64,000 bases of DNA from an uncultured Devosia sp. (GTDB lineage Bacteria > Pseudomonadota > Alphaproteobacteria > Rhizobiales > Devosiaceae): contig NZ_CAJXJS010000008.1 of NCBI RefSeq assembly GCF_913055165.1, forward strand, positions 1-64,000, written 5' to 3'. The notes beneath the pieces are model-generated. The model searched no databases and was not told the DNA's origin. It was given only the letters and a program-made list of their open reading frames with translations. Shown one piece after another: positions 17,008-25,176 of this stretch (its first letter is position 1; each line of letters opens with the position of its first letter). The position numbers and the translations under genes were made by a program.

Positions 17008-17595
17008 ATGCCCGTTAATGCGGCCCTGCGTGATTACTTGCTGTCCCGCCGCTCCGTCGGCCCGGCCTTTCTGCGCGAGCCGGGGCCCAACGAGGATGAA
17101 CTCGCTCAGATGCTGACCATAGCAACCCGGGTGCCGGATCACGGCAAGCTCACGCCCTGGCGGCTGGTGGTGATTGCAGGTAACGACCGGATTGCAGCCG
17201 GCGAGGCGCTGGCCGAAATCGCGCGGCAAAACAATCCGGAGCTGGATGCCGAGAGCCTTGAGATCGAGCGGCAGCGTTTTCTGCCTATGCCCCTTACCAT
17301 CGGGGTCCTCTCAGCGCCGCAGGAGCATCCCAAGGTCCCGGCCTTCGAACAACTGCTCTCGGCAGGCAATGTCGCCTTTAATCTGGTTCATGCCGCCCAT
17401 GCCATGGGCTATGCCGCCAGTTGGGTTACGCGCTGGTTCACTTTCGATGAAGCTGCCGCGGCCATGTTGGGCGCAGGACCAGGCGAGCGCTTTGTCGGGT
17501 TTGTCCATATCGGAACGCCCACCATCGTGCCTGAGGATCGACCCCGCCCCGCGCTTGAGACCATCGTGCGCAAGTGGAGTGGTGGGAACCGCTAG
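17008..17595 (+). CDS. nitroreductase-family (YdjA-like) flavoprotein
   Basis: 195 residues from the ATG at 17008, with GGAG eight bases upstream. The N-terminal LLSRRSVGPAFLREPGP is the FMN-phosphate-binding RRS motif; ATRVPDHGKLTPWRLVVI and MGYAASWVTRW complete the small YdjA-type nitroreductase fold. FMN-dependent, NAD(P)H-using reductase working as a cytoplasmic dimer; the natural substrate is generally unknown. Monocistronic here and probably unconnected to the polysaccharide genes. Confidence 0.88.
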   Translation: MPVNAALRDYLLSRRSVGPAFLREPGPNEDELAQMLTIATRVPDHGKLTPWRLVVIAGNDRIAAGEALAEIARQNNPELDAESLEIERQRFLPMPLTIGVLSAPQEHPKVPAFEQLLSAGNVAFNLVHAAHAMGYAASWVTRWFTFDEAAAAMLGAGPGERFVGFVHIGTPTIVPEDRPRPALETIVRKWSGGNR

Positions 17596-17611
17596 CTCTC
17601 CAGTGCCAGGG

Positions 17612-17627
17612 TTAACAGTGTGTTAAC
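17612..17627 (+). promoter_or_regulatory. perfect CtrA-type binding box
   Basis: TTAACAGTGTGTTAAC matches the alphaproteobacterial CtrA consensus TTAA-N7-TTAAC exactly. It ends 51 bases before the start of the lytic transglycosylase gene, and is framed by CTCCAG/CTGGAG inverted repeats. This implies cell-cycle control of the downstream gene. Confidence 0.65.
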
Positions 17628-17678
17628 GTGCTGGAGTGCTAAGCTGAAGGCATTAGCGCACGATTCGCAGGCTCCCCC

Positions 17679-18485
17679 ATGGGTGTGCAGTCCATCTCGG
17701 TTTCTCAAAGCCTGGCCCAGGCCCTCAATGCCGCGGGCAATCGCAGCGGAGTTGATTTCAGCTATCTGCTGCAAACCGCGATGCGTGAAAGCAGCCTCAA
17801 CCCGCAGGCGCGCGCGGGCACGTCTACGGCGGTGGGTTTATTTCAATTCCTCGAAGGCACCTGGCTTCAGGTGATGAAGGAGGAGGGGCCAAGGCTTGGG
17901 TACCAATCCTATGCCGATGCCATCACCCGTAACTCGGGCGGCGATTATGTAATCACCGACCCGGCAAAGCGCGCCCACATCCTGCAATTGCGAGAAAACC
18001 CCGAGATCGCAGCCGATCTGGCGGCGGCGTTCACCCGGTCCAATGGCGAATATCTGCGCACTCAATTTGGGCGCATGCCCAGCGCGGGAGAGCTCTATAT
18101 CGCCCATTTCCTCGGCGCCCAGGGGGCTGAAAAGATGTTTCGGGCGGGACTTCAAAATCCTGACCAGGTCGCGGTTAATCTGTTTCCGCGTCAGGCGGCC
18201 GCCAACAGGGCCATTTTTTACGATGGCGACGGGCAGGCGCGTACCATCCGGCAGGTTTACCAGGTGCTGGTGGCAAAGCACGAAGCACCGCAAAACCCCG
18301 GATTTTCCGTTCAGCAAATGACGGGAGAGGGGGCGAACCAGACCCGTGTCGCCGAACCGCCGCTGCCGTCACGGTTTTCGCAAGAGAATTTGTCCTTTAC
18401 GGGCCTCTTTAAGACGGAGGCGGAGGGCACAGAGGGATCTGAGCATGACGGCTCGGCCTTTTTCACGCAGCTCTACGCGCAATGA
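17679..18485 (+). CDS. soluble lytic transglycosylase-like protein
   Basis: 268 residues. The SLT fold is visible in the first half: LLQTAMRESSLNPQARAG carries the catalytic Glu (~37) and STAVGLFQFLEGTW the following substrate-groove motif; YIAHFLGAQGAEKMFRA is the third conserved block. No signal peptide is seen, which is unusual for a peptidoglycan-cleaving enzyme. It may be exported by a flagellar-type or other non-Sec route, as for some rod-associated muramidases. The C-terminal ~80 residues are low-complexity. A perfect CtrA box lies 51 bases upstream, suggesting a cell-cycle or flagellum-linked role. Confidence 0.82.
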   Translation: MGVQSISVSQSLAQALNAAGNRSGVDFSYLLQTAMRESSLNPQARAGTSTAVGLFQFLEGTWLQVMKEEGPRLGYQSYADAITRNSGGDYVITDPAKRAHILQLRENPEIAADLAAAFTRSNGEYLRTQFGRMPSAGELYIAHFLGAQGAEKMFRAGLQNPDQVAVNLFPRQAAANRAIFYDGDGQARTIRQVYQVLVAKHEAPQNPGFSVQQMTGEGANQTRVAEPPLPSRFSQENLSFTGLFKTEAEGTEGSEHDGSAFFTQLYAQ

Positions 18486-18598
18486 TCTAGGTCGAACGAT
18501 CAGCTTGGCTGAATTTGCTGGATTGATTTTATTGAGTGTTAAGGGGTGTGACGTCTAGTAGTCCCAGGGTTTCCACGCTCCGGCAAGGAGAAACGAGA

Positions 18599-18751
18599 AT
18601 GGCAGGGTCTTTCCGTCAGGTTCGGGCGCGGTCTACCGGCCATTTGCCGCGCGGCGTCGTCATTGCCTGCCTTGCGCTACTGTCGTGGGTAGCTGTGCTT
18701 GCGGCCTGGAGTGCAATCGTCCAGACCTTTAGCTATATCTCCGGGGTCTGA
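18599..18751 (+). CDS. small single-pass membrane protein (50 residues)
   Basis: ATG at 18599 with AAGGAG at 18585-18590, an ideal ribosome site. The product has a basic N-terminal segment (MAGSFRQVRARSTGHLPRG), one strong hydrophobic helix (VVIACLALLSWVAVLAAWSA) and a short polar tail. By the positive-inside rule the N-terminus should be cytoplasmic. No family recognised. It sits between the transglycosylase and DUF2336 genes on the same strand. Confidence 0.65.
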   Translation: MAGSFRQVRARSTGHLPRGVVIACLALLSWVAVLAAWSAIVQTFSYISGV

Positions 18752-18846
18752 TGAGCATCTGGATCCGGTCGCGATCCGCCTTCCTTATGGTGAACCGTTC
18801 CTTAAAGATTGGCCGTTAGCCTCCTCACATCAGTGCGGAGTGCGTG

Positions 18847-20046
18847 ATGACAGGCTATGAAGCTTTTGCGGAATTGTCGCAGTCCAGGGACAGCGACGAG
18901 CGGGGACATGCGGCCCATCTTGCTGCAATGGCTTATCTCGACCACTCCGGCCCGGCTGACGAGCATGCAGCGCTCTATGCCGCCCTGATCGGGTTTCTCG
19001 ATGACAGCTCGGTCAAGGTTCGGGCTGCTCTTGCCTATGGCCTGCTGCACTCCGAGCGGGCGCCGCGCCCGGTGATCCTGGCGCTCCTTCAGGATAGCGC
19101 CATCATATCCAGAGCCGTGCTGCAATATTCCCCGATTCTGATTGATGCCGATCTCCTGCCCATCATCGTCAAGGGCGACATCGCGGCGCTGACGGCGATT
19201 TCCCAGCGACGCAAGGTCAGTGCCCGACTTGCTGCGGCCCTGATCGCGAGCGGAGATCACGACCTCATCATCCGGGTTCTGGAGCGTCAGGACCTCAAGA
19301 TTGACGGCAGCGTTCTCGCCGAACTCGCCCGGTCGAGGGGCACGGATGGACGGTTACGAGGTGCGCTGCTCGCTCGGAAGGAACTCCCAGGGACTGCGCG
19401 CCTCATGCTGGTGCAGCAGATTACCGAAAGCCTTAAGACCTGCCGTATGGTCAAGGGTGCCCTCACCGCTGAACGGCTCGGACGGATTTTGCGAGACGGC
19501 ACGGATACCGCCGTTGCCATCATAGGCGAAGCCGAAGCGACCGACGCACGGGAGCAGTTCGTCGAGACGCTCGTCGACACAGACCAGGTTTCAGCACGGT
19601 TGCTGCTACATGCAATTGCCACGGGCCGGGTGATGTTCTTTGCATCCTGCATTGCAGGCCTGTCCTCGACCAGCGCCAGCAAGGTTTTTACGCTTCTCGA
19701 AGCCGGCAGCGCCACAACCCTTCAGGCGCTATTTTCGCGGTGCGGGCTATCGTCCAATGTCAGCGGCCTGCTGGTGCGGATCGTGCTTCACGCCAGGACC
19801 GCTGATCTGGCCGACGATGTAGCAGCGCGTCATTACGTCCTGACGGCGCTGACCGAAGAACTGATCAACGAATATGACGGGAACATCCCGGCAGAACTTG
19901 AGGAAGCGTTCTGCTATCTCAACGAGCAGAACATAAGTCTGGCCCGGAAGGCCGCCCGAGGCGTCATGGCAGCGTTCGACCGCACTACGCATGCCCAACT
20001 GCCGGTACCGCGCGAGCAGCAACAACTGGTCCTGCCCGCGGCCTAA
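18847..20046 (+). CDS. DUF2336 domain protein
   Basis: 399 residues from the ATG at 18847 (GGAG six bases upstream; an in-frame GTG at 18844 is too close). The N-terminal half is made of HEAT-like helical pairs (DDSSVKVRAALAYGLLHSER, then DSAIISRAVLQYSPIL), and the rest continues as alpha-solenoid. This matches DUF2336, common in Rhizobiales and Caulobacterales and of poorly known function. Cytoplasmic; no enzyme motif is seen. Convergent with NAD kinase, 9 bases apart. Confidence 0.85.
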   Translation: MTGYEAFAELSQSRDSDERGHAAHLAAMAYLDHSGPADEHAALYAALIGFLDDSSVKVRAALAYGLLHSERAPRPVILALLQDSAIISRAVLQYSPILIDADLLPIIVKGDIAALTAISQRRKVSARLAAALIASGDHDLIIRVLERQDLKIDGSVLAELARSRGTDGRLRGALLARKELPGTARLMLVQQITESLKTCRMVKGALTAERLGRILRDGTDTAVAIIGEAEATDAREQFVETLVDTDQVSARLLLHAIATGRVMFFASCIAGLSSTSASKVFTLLEAGSATTLQALFSRCGLSSNVSGLLVRIVLHARTADLADDVAARHYVLTALTEELINEYDGNIPAELEEAFCYLNEQNISLARKAARGVMAAFDRTTHAQLPVPREQQQLVLPAA

Positions 20047-20055
20047 ATGGATGCG

Positions 20056-20817
20056 CTAGAAGCGGAACTGTTCGCTCAACACCCGCTCTTCGAGGCTGGT
20101 GCCCGGATCAAACAAAAGCGTCACGCCGTGCGTGCGGTCTTCGCGTACCGTGACTTCCGCGACATTCTGGAATTCGACATTGTCGGCGACAGCGCTCACG
20201 GGGCGTTTATTAGCCTCCCGCGTAATGAATTTGACGACCGCCCGGTTGGAGAGAATTGCTCCCCGCCAGCGTCTTGGGCGGAACGGGGAAATGGGGGTGA
20301 GCGCAAGGAGCGGCGCCTCGATGGGCAGGATGGGGCCGTGCGCGGAGAGGTTATAGGCCGTCGAGCCAGCCGGCGTCGCGAGGAGGGCCCCGTCGCAGAT
20401 CAACTCGTCCAACCGCACTTCGCCATCGACCAGGATCTGGAGCTTGGCCGCCTGATAGGTGGACCTAAATAAAGAGACTTCGTTTAGAGCCAGAGCCGTC
20501 CGGGCGTTGCCGGCAATATCGATAACGTCCATGGCGAGAGGATAAATGCGGGTGCGCTGGCTGGCCATCAGACGGTCGGGCAGGTCGTCCTCGCTGAAGG
20601 TGTTCATCATGAACCCCACCGACCCAAAATTCATACCATAGACCGGTTTATCGGTTTGCATTACCCGGTGCAGCGTTTGCAGCATCAGGCCGTCGCCGCC
20701 CAGCGCCACGACATAGTCGGCCGCGTTGAGACCCACCTCGCCATAGCGCCTGCGAAGACGCTCGGCCGCCGCTTCAGCAGTGGGTGTTTCGTTGGTGACG
20801 AAACAGATTTGACACAT
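20056..20817 (-). CDS. nadK: NAD kinase
   Basis: 253 residues, the usual size of alphaproteobacterial NAD kinase. The nucleotide-binding GGDG motif is at residues 40-43 (VVALGGDGLML). VYGMNFGSVGFMMN, ALNEVSLFR and the ATPAGSTAYNLSAHGPILP block are all intact. It phosphorylates NAD to NADP. It faces the DUF2336 gene convergently and is housekeeping in character. Confident. Confidence 0.96.
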   Translation of the reverse strand: MCQICFVTNETPTAEAAAERLRRRYGEVGLNAADYVVALGGDGLMLQTLHRVMQTDKPVYGMNFGSVGFMMNTFSEDDLPDRLMASQRTRIYPLAMDVIDIAGNARTALALNEVSLFRSTYQAAKLQILVDGEVRLDELICDGALLATPAGSTAYNLSAHGPILPIEAPLLALTPISPFRPRRWRGAILSNRAVVKFITREANKRPVSAVADNVEFQNVAEVTVREDRTHGVTLLFDPGTSLEERVLSEQFRF

Positions 20818-20997
20818 GCGGCTGGCCCCTGCGGCGATTTTCAGGGCGCCTGCCTAGCACGAGTGGTTCGCGTGTGCCAGCGCGGCGGCTCGCGCGGATG
20901 TCCAATGCTATTGAATCAAATTTGCCGACATCTCGCTTCAAAACTGCCTACGGGCCGCAAGGACCCGTTGCGACTGCAATCTTAGGAGAGTTGGAAG

Positions 20998-21027
20998 ATG
21001 CGGCAGGAACCGCGTCAAATTGAATAA
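20998..21027 (+). CDS. possible 9-codon leader ORF
   Basis: ATG at 20998 preceded by TTAGGAGAG, one of the best ribosome sites in the window, and encoding only MRQEPRQIE before TAA. It lies ~80 bases upstream of the transglutaminase-like gene, with a small inverted repeat CCTGC-TTAG-GCAGG (21042-21055) between. The 5' context closely resembles that of the small exported-protein gene at 21995 (TTTAGGAGAGTGAG-ATGCGG). It could be a leader peptide or the broken start of a duplicated gene. Confidence 0.3.
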   Translation: MRQEPRQIE

Positions 21028-21105
21028 AATTGTATCTATCCTGCTTAGGCAGGCGCAATGTCTCGCGCGCATTCTGATGCCATCAACGCATCAGGGATGG
21101 CGCAA

Positions 21106-21672
21106 ATGAATACCAAGTTTTCCATGAAGATCGCGGGCCTGGTCCTCGCGCTCGTCGTGACTTCCACCGGCGGTGCATCCGCCTATCACCAGACATCGAC
21201 CGCCCCGGCTTTTGAGCCGGTCGTTCAGATGGCGGCCATCACGCCGCTTTCCATGCAGTATTTCTGCGCCAAGAACCGAAGCGAATGCCGCTCGGGCGGC
21301 AGCGGGCAAGTCACCATGACGCCCGATCTCATGGCCATGCTCAAGCAGGTCAATGTTCACGTGAACCGGGCCATTCGACCCAAGGTGGATGTCTCTGACA
21401 ATTGGAGCCTCAACCCGACTGCGGGTGACTGCGAGGACTACGTTATCAGCAAGCGCAGCATGCTCATTCGCCATGGTGTCTCGGCCGGGTCGCTCCGGAT
21501 CGCCTACACGCATACGCGCCGGGGTGAGCCCCACGCTGTCCTGGTCGTTCGGACCAGCCAAGGCGACTACGTGCTCGACAATCTGAACAATTCGGTCAAG
21601 ACGCTCCGGGCTTCGGGCTACAATATTCGCTCCATGTCCGGCCCCAATCCGATGCGTTGGACCGCGGGCTAG
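21106..21672 (+). CDS. exported transglutaminase-like cysteine peptidase (BTLCP)
   Basis: 188 residues from the ATG at 21106; an earlier ATG at 21058 is in frame but would bury the signal peptide. The signal sequence is KIAGLVLALVVTSTGGASA. The mature part shows the catalytic order of bacterial transglutaminase-like cysteine proteinases: Cys in NPTAGDCEDYVISK, His in GEPHAVLVVRT, Asp in YVLDNLNN. The family is typical of Rhizobiales and is thought to be periplasmic, with a suggested tie to c-di-GMP/LapG-type adhesin cleavage; the substrate is not known here. Followed by a strong terminator. Confidence 0.85.
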   Translation: MNTKFSMKIAGLVLALVVTSTGGASAYHQTSTAPAFEPVVQMAAITPLSMQYFCAKNRSECRSGGSGQVTMTPDLMAMLKQVNVHVNRAIRPKVDVSDNWSLNPTAGDCEDYVISKRSMLIRHGVSAGSLRIAYTHTRRGEPHAVLVVRTSQGDYVLDNLNNSVKTLRASGYNIRSMSGPNPMRWTAG

Positions 21673-21695
21673 CAGTCCGAAGAAATCATAGTTGC

Positions 21696-21726
21696 AAGGT
21701 CCCGCGTCTGCGGGACCTTTTGTTGT
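21696..21726 (+). terminator. rho-independent terminator
   Basis: AAGGTCCCGC pairs perfectly with GCGGGACCTT around a GTCT tetraloop, followed by TTGTTGTTTTG. It lies 24 bases after the stop of the transglutaminase-like gene. Confidence 0.88.
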
Positions 21727-21994
21727 TTTGTTTACAAATCCTCGGTCGCCACATGCAAGTTATGCGTCTGGCGCATGCCTGCTTTGCGGAAACGCGCTCG
21801 CGCGAACCAGTTGCAGCCCCAAGAATTATTCCAAACACCATCGAACGAGGAAGTTTGTGGCGCAAAAGACATCGGGCTTTACCATATTTAACGCGCCATA
21901 CTTGCGAATGAGACTAACAATACGTAAACACCATGCTTGACCGTGGAGCCAAGGCAATCTAAAACCTTGTCGCGGCGCACTTTAGGAGAGTGAG
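21727..21994. other. intergenic region upstream of small exported protein
   Basis: Nothing coding is recognised. An A/T-rich stretch around 21880-21930 and a strong ribosome site (TTAGGAGAG) just before 21995 suggest the promoter and leader of the next gene. Confidence 0.4.
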
Positions 21995-22345
21995 ATGCGG
22001 AACCGATTTGCATCAATACTGACAGCTGGGGTAATGACTGCAATGTCTCTTGGCGCGGTTCAGCCGATCGCCGCACCTGTCCCAGGGTTTGAAGAACTGT
22101 ATGAGGCGGTGCTTGTGGCGTGCACCCCGCCGCTTGGGACCCCACCTGCATGCGAAGCGGCGATTAATGCCTATTCGGCGGCCTTGGTGGCAGCTGGAAT
22201 TGATCCCGCGGTGGCGCTGCAGTCGTTCACGGAATTGCGCGCTGAAGTGCGGGCTCGAGGTGGCGGTGACGTTATCGACGCACTCTTCGAAGAGCTGCTG
22301 CCCGATTCCGGCGCGGTTGGCGGCAATGAGGCTAGCCCGGTCTAA
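21995..22345 (+). CDS. small secreted hypothetical protein
   Basis: 116 residues from an ATG with TTAGGAGAG at ribosome-binding distance. The signal peptide is evident (FASILTAGVMTAMSLGAVQPIAA), followed by a mature helix-rich domain of about 90 residues holding two cysteines (VACTPP and PPACEA) about ten residues apart that could form a disulfide. No family is recognised. It is flanked by its own terminator and is probably a monocistronic periplasmic protein. Confidence 0.7.
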   Translation: MRNRFASILTAGVMTAMSLGAVQPIAAPVPGFEELYEAVLVACTPPLGTPPACEAAINAYSAALVAAGIDPAVALQSFTELRAEVRARGGGDVIDALFEELLPDSGAVGGNEASPV

Positions 22346-22380
22346 GGGCATTTTCTCTACATTTCATACTAGTCACTGAG

Positions 22381-22408
22381 GGCGTGAGCGTAGTTCACGC
22401 CTTTTTTG
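22381..22408 (+). terminator. rho-independent terminator
   Basis: GGCGTGA pairs with TCACGCC across a GCGTAGT loop and is followed by six T. It lies ~35 bases after the small secreted protein gene. Confidence 0.85.
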
Positions 22409-22683
22409 CGCGCATTCCAAGTATTACGCATGTTCATGGGGGCGATGCTTCTTGCGCATGACTGCTTGCTTGAAGAGAATTGTGTTTCTTAACTCGAAGG
22501 GGACTGTGGCTTCGGGCCGCGTCAAGTTAACCACGCAAGTGGAATATTGCTCATTCATGCCACGTTAGCTGGTTTTGAAGTCTTCCGGAGCGTTTTTGGA
22601 CTTGGCGATCGTAAACTTTCTGTTAAACTCATACTGCGGCACAAAAATGATGTGACCACCCTGGTGCAGAGGGAACAGAGATC
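22409..22683. other. upstream region of the sugar transferase with degenerate CtrA-like box
   Basis: No gene. At 22612-22626, TAAACTTTCTGTTAA differs by one base from TTAA-N7-TTAA, and it lies ~60 bases before the GTG start at 22684. A TTGGCG...TAAACT promoter-like pair overlaps it. The match is too weak to claim regulation. Confidence 0.35.
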
Positions 22684-23475
22684 GTGGACAGTCTAGCGCG
22701 CGCTGAAACTTTGGATGGTGTCGCCCAAGTGGGCATGTATCCGCTCGACGATGTCGACCGGGAGCCTTCTCAAGATCATCAAGTCCTCGAATACCGTCAG
22801 CGGATAAGCTGGCATTCGGGTCTGCCCGTGCGCTGGACGACGATGCCGGATAATAGCGAACCGTCGCGCCGCCTGCAGCTGGCCATCAAACGGGTTATCG
22901 ACGTTACTGGTGCCGCGATTGGGTTGGTCATTCTCGCGCCATTGCTCATATTTGTGGCCCTTGCCATCAAGGCCTCCAGCCCTGGGCCGGTCTTTTTTCG
23001 ACAGGCGCGCGAAGGGCAGGGGGGTAAGCTGTTTGATGCGCTCAAATTCCGCTCAATGCGCATCGAGAGCTGTGATCTCTCAGGCGTCTCGCAGACGCAG
23101 GACAATGACCCCAGGGTGACCCCGGTCGGGCAATTCATCCGCCGGACGAGCATTGATGAGCTGCCGCAGCTGTTCAATGTTCTTGTTGGCGATATGTCCC
23201 TTGTAGGCCCGCGACCACATGTTCCGGGCATGCTGGCCGGCGGTCGGTCCTATCGGGAGCTCGTGCCCTACTACGATGAGCGCCTTGCGATGCCGCCCGG
23301 GATCACCGGTTGGGCACAGGCCAATGGCCTGCGAGGGTCCACGCGGGACCGGCGGTTAGCGCGTGAACGCATCGATCATGATCTGGCCTATATCCAGAAT
23401 TTTTCCGTCTGGCTGGATCTCAAAATCATCGCGAAAACCGTGGTTCGCGAGTTCTTCACCGGAAGCGGCAACTAG
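22684..23475 (+). CDS. undecaprenyl-phosphate sugar phosphotransferase (ExoY-like)
   Basis: 263 residues from a GTG behind AGAGGGAAC. After a ~60-residue polar leader comes one hydrophobic helix (VTGAAIGLVILAPLLIFVAL) and then the bacterial sugar transferase domain: SPGPVFFRQAREGQGGKLFD, LKFRSMR, RRTSIDELPQLFNVL, GDMSLVGPRPHVPGM and PGITGWAQANGLRG. It transfers a sugar-1-phosphate from a nucleotide sugar to undecaprenyl phosphate, priming the repeat unit at the inner membrane. It lacks the extra N-terminal helices of WbaP, as ExoY does. An IS element begins at the last base of its stop codon. It probably primes the polysaccharide built by the 851-11808 operon. Confidence 0.92.
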   Translation: MDSLARAETLDGVAQVGMYPLDDVDREPSQDHQVLEYRQRISWHSGLPVRWTTMPDNSEPSRRLQLAIKRVIDVTGAAIGLVILAPLLIFVALAIKASSPGPVFFRQAREGQGGKLFDALKFRSMRIESCDLSGVSQTQDNDPRVTPVGQFIRRTSIDELPQLFNVLVGDMSLVGPRPHVPGMLAGGRSYRELVPYYDERLAMPPGITGWAQANGLRGSTRDRRLARERIDHDLAYIQNFSVWLDLKIIAKTVVREFFTGSGN

Positions 23476-24325
23476 GCTGTGTTGACAAAAGGGATTCCCA
23501 AATCGCTGCCTGGCTGATTCAAGGCTTCCTTTCAGAGGAGGCAGTTTTGGCTCGGGGCGATCTGACTGATGATCAGTGGGCGCTGGTAGGGGCATTGTTG
23601 CCGGCCGAGCGTGGTCGGTGGTCTCGGCCAGCCCTGGACAACCGGCGCTTTCTGAATGGCATGCTCTATGTGTTGCGGGTCGGTTGCCCCTGGCGCGACA
23701 TGCACGAACGCTATGGCAAGTGGAACTCGGTCTATGTCCGGTTCCGGCGCTGGGCAGAGCAAGGGGTCTGGGACGCCTTGCTGGAAACGCTGGTCGAGCT
23801 TGGGCTCACCGACGACTGGCAGCACATGATCGACAGCACCACGGTGCTCGGCCACTCTCAGGCAGCGGGCGCAAAAGGGGGACTCATAAGGAGGGTTTTG
23901 GTCGAAGCCGCGGCGGCTTTACGAGCAAAATCCACGCCGGCGCAGACAGTCAGGGACGCCCTCTTGGCTTCGTCCTCACCGGCGGCGAAGCCTCCGACTA
24001 CAAGGCCATCGATGACCTGATCTCCTTGCCTGTCGCCAAACCCAGGCTGATGCTGGCTGACAAGGGCTACGACAGCGACGATGTCCGCGCCAGCCTGCTG
24101 CTCAAGGGGATTCTGGCGGTCATCCCGCCCAAGGCCAACGATAAAGAGGCCATCGCCTGCGATTACCGTGCCTACAAGGAACGTAATTGGGTCGAGCGCA
24201 TGTTCAACAAGCTCAAGCAGTTCCGGCGCATCGCAACCCGATAAGACAAGACCGCCGTCTCATTCCTTGGCTTCCTGGCATTCGCCGCCGCAAAGCTATG
24301 GATGCCAACTTATGTCAACAGGGCC
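23475..24325 (+). mobile_element. IS5-family insertion sequence (IS427 group)
   Basis: About 850 bases bounded by imperfect inverted repeats GGCTGTGTTGAC (left, from 23475) and GGCCCTGTTGAC (right end, ending 24325 when read inward). They are flanked by a TA duplication (23473-23474 and 24326-24327), typical for this group. It carries a two-frame transposase. If the TA duplication is right, the pre-insertion stop codon of the sugar transferase gene was TAA and is now TAG, leaving the protein unchanged. Confidence 0.85.
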
Positions 24326-24328
24326 TAA
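23547..24328 (+). pseudogene. IS427-group transposase, frameshifted and nonsense-interrupted
   Basis: Starts at a TTG after GAGGAGG. The first frame encodes the IS5 N-terminal domain (LTDDQWALVGALLPAERGR) and the first DDE Asp (MIDSTTVLGHSQAAGAKGG). At the slippery run GCAAAAGGGGG (23871-23881) the reading moves to the -1 frame, which carries SRGGFTSKIHAGAD, the second Asp (LADKGYDSDDVRA) and the Glu (RNWVERMFNKLKQFRR). Such a shift is normal for this group. However, a TAA at 24242-24244 replaces the expected Tyr codon in RRIATR-Y-D and cuts the last ~28 residues (KTAVSFLGFLAFAAAKLW), which remain readable to 24328. The element is probably inactive or weak. Confidence 0.85.
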
Positions 24329-24391
24329 TCTGCACAGATCAGTGTTTCAGGAGCGCCTGGTGCGCGCGCCGATCGCGGGATGTGCGGCCCA

Positions 24392-25174
24392 TCACGCGGT
24401 CTGCAAAAAGCTCGTTGATCCATCAGGAGTAATTCGGACAGCACTCAACACGCCAGTGGCAAAGGCGCCGGTGTCCAGGCCGATGCGGCCGGGCGTGACT
24501 TCGGGGGCGCTGGTCGGAGTGTGTCCATGGACCACACGGTCCGGATAGGCGTTGTTCGCCCCTAGAAATTCTTCCCTGATCCAATGCAGGTCCGACGGGG
24601 ACTGGTCTTCGAGAGAAACGCCGGGTTTGACGCCAGCATGGACGAAGAGCCAGCCAGGTAGGCTGACGGTCCATGGGCGGCTATTCAAAAAATCCAGGTG
24701 CTCCTCGGGGATATAGGCCCTGAGCATCTGTTCAAGACGCCGGGTCCCCATTGCTGGAACTTGCGCTGTCGGCAGCCCGTAGGACTTAAGGGTTTCAAGG
24801 CCGCCAAGCTCGAACCACTGCGCCCACCGATGGGGGCGTTCAATGAACTCGGCTGCCATGACCTCATGATTGCCCTGCAAACAAATACGCTCAAACCCTG
24901 GAGGAGGGGGGGCGAGCAGGTGATCGATGACGCCGGCCGCCTCCGGACCACGATCGACATAGTCCCCCAGCATGATCAACAGCTTTGGCCCCTCGAAGCG
25001 GATGCCATCCGCGATGATCTGCCTTTCCAATTCCTGCAGTTCCGCAAGACACCCGTGCACGTCGCCGATCGCGTAAAGCGCTGAAGGCATTTGTTCGAGC
25101 CGGATATGTCGGCTGCCGCTTGTGGGGTGCTGTGGCTGCGATCGGCCCCAGAGACGTTTGAAAGCCCCGAACAT
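24392..25174 (-). CDS. PPP-family metallophosphatase
   Basis: 260 residues. The phosphoprotein phosphatase motifs are in order: AIGDVHG (~37), MLGDYVDRGPE (~70), LQGNHEVMA (~100), then LFVHAGVKPG and VVHGHTP carrying the later metal-binding histidines. It is a cytoplasmic two-metal Ser/Thr- or bis(5'-nucleosyl)-phosphatase type. It lies two bases after the ligase/polymerase gene on the same strand, so it belongs to the exoP operon. Related phosphatases occur in rhizobial exopolysaccharide loci. The substrate (a protein or a nucleotide) is not determined. Confidence 0.87.
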   Translation of the reverse strand: MFGAFKRLWGRSQPQHPTSGSRHIRLEQMPSALYAIGDVHGCLAELQELERQIIADGIRFEGPKLLIMLGDYVDRGPEAAGVIDHLLAPPPPGFERICLQGNHEVMAAEFIERPHRWAQWFELGGLETLKSYGLPTAQVPAMGTRRLEQMLRAYIPEEHLDFLNSRPWTVSLPGWLFVHAGVKPGVSLEDQSPSDLHWIREEFLGANNAYPDRVVHGHTPTSAPEVTPGRIGLDTGAFATGVLSAVRITPDGSTSFLQTA

Positions 25175-25176
25175 GA

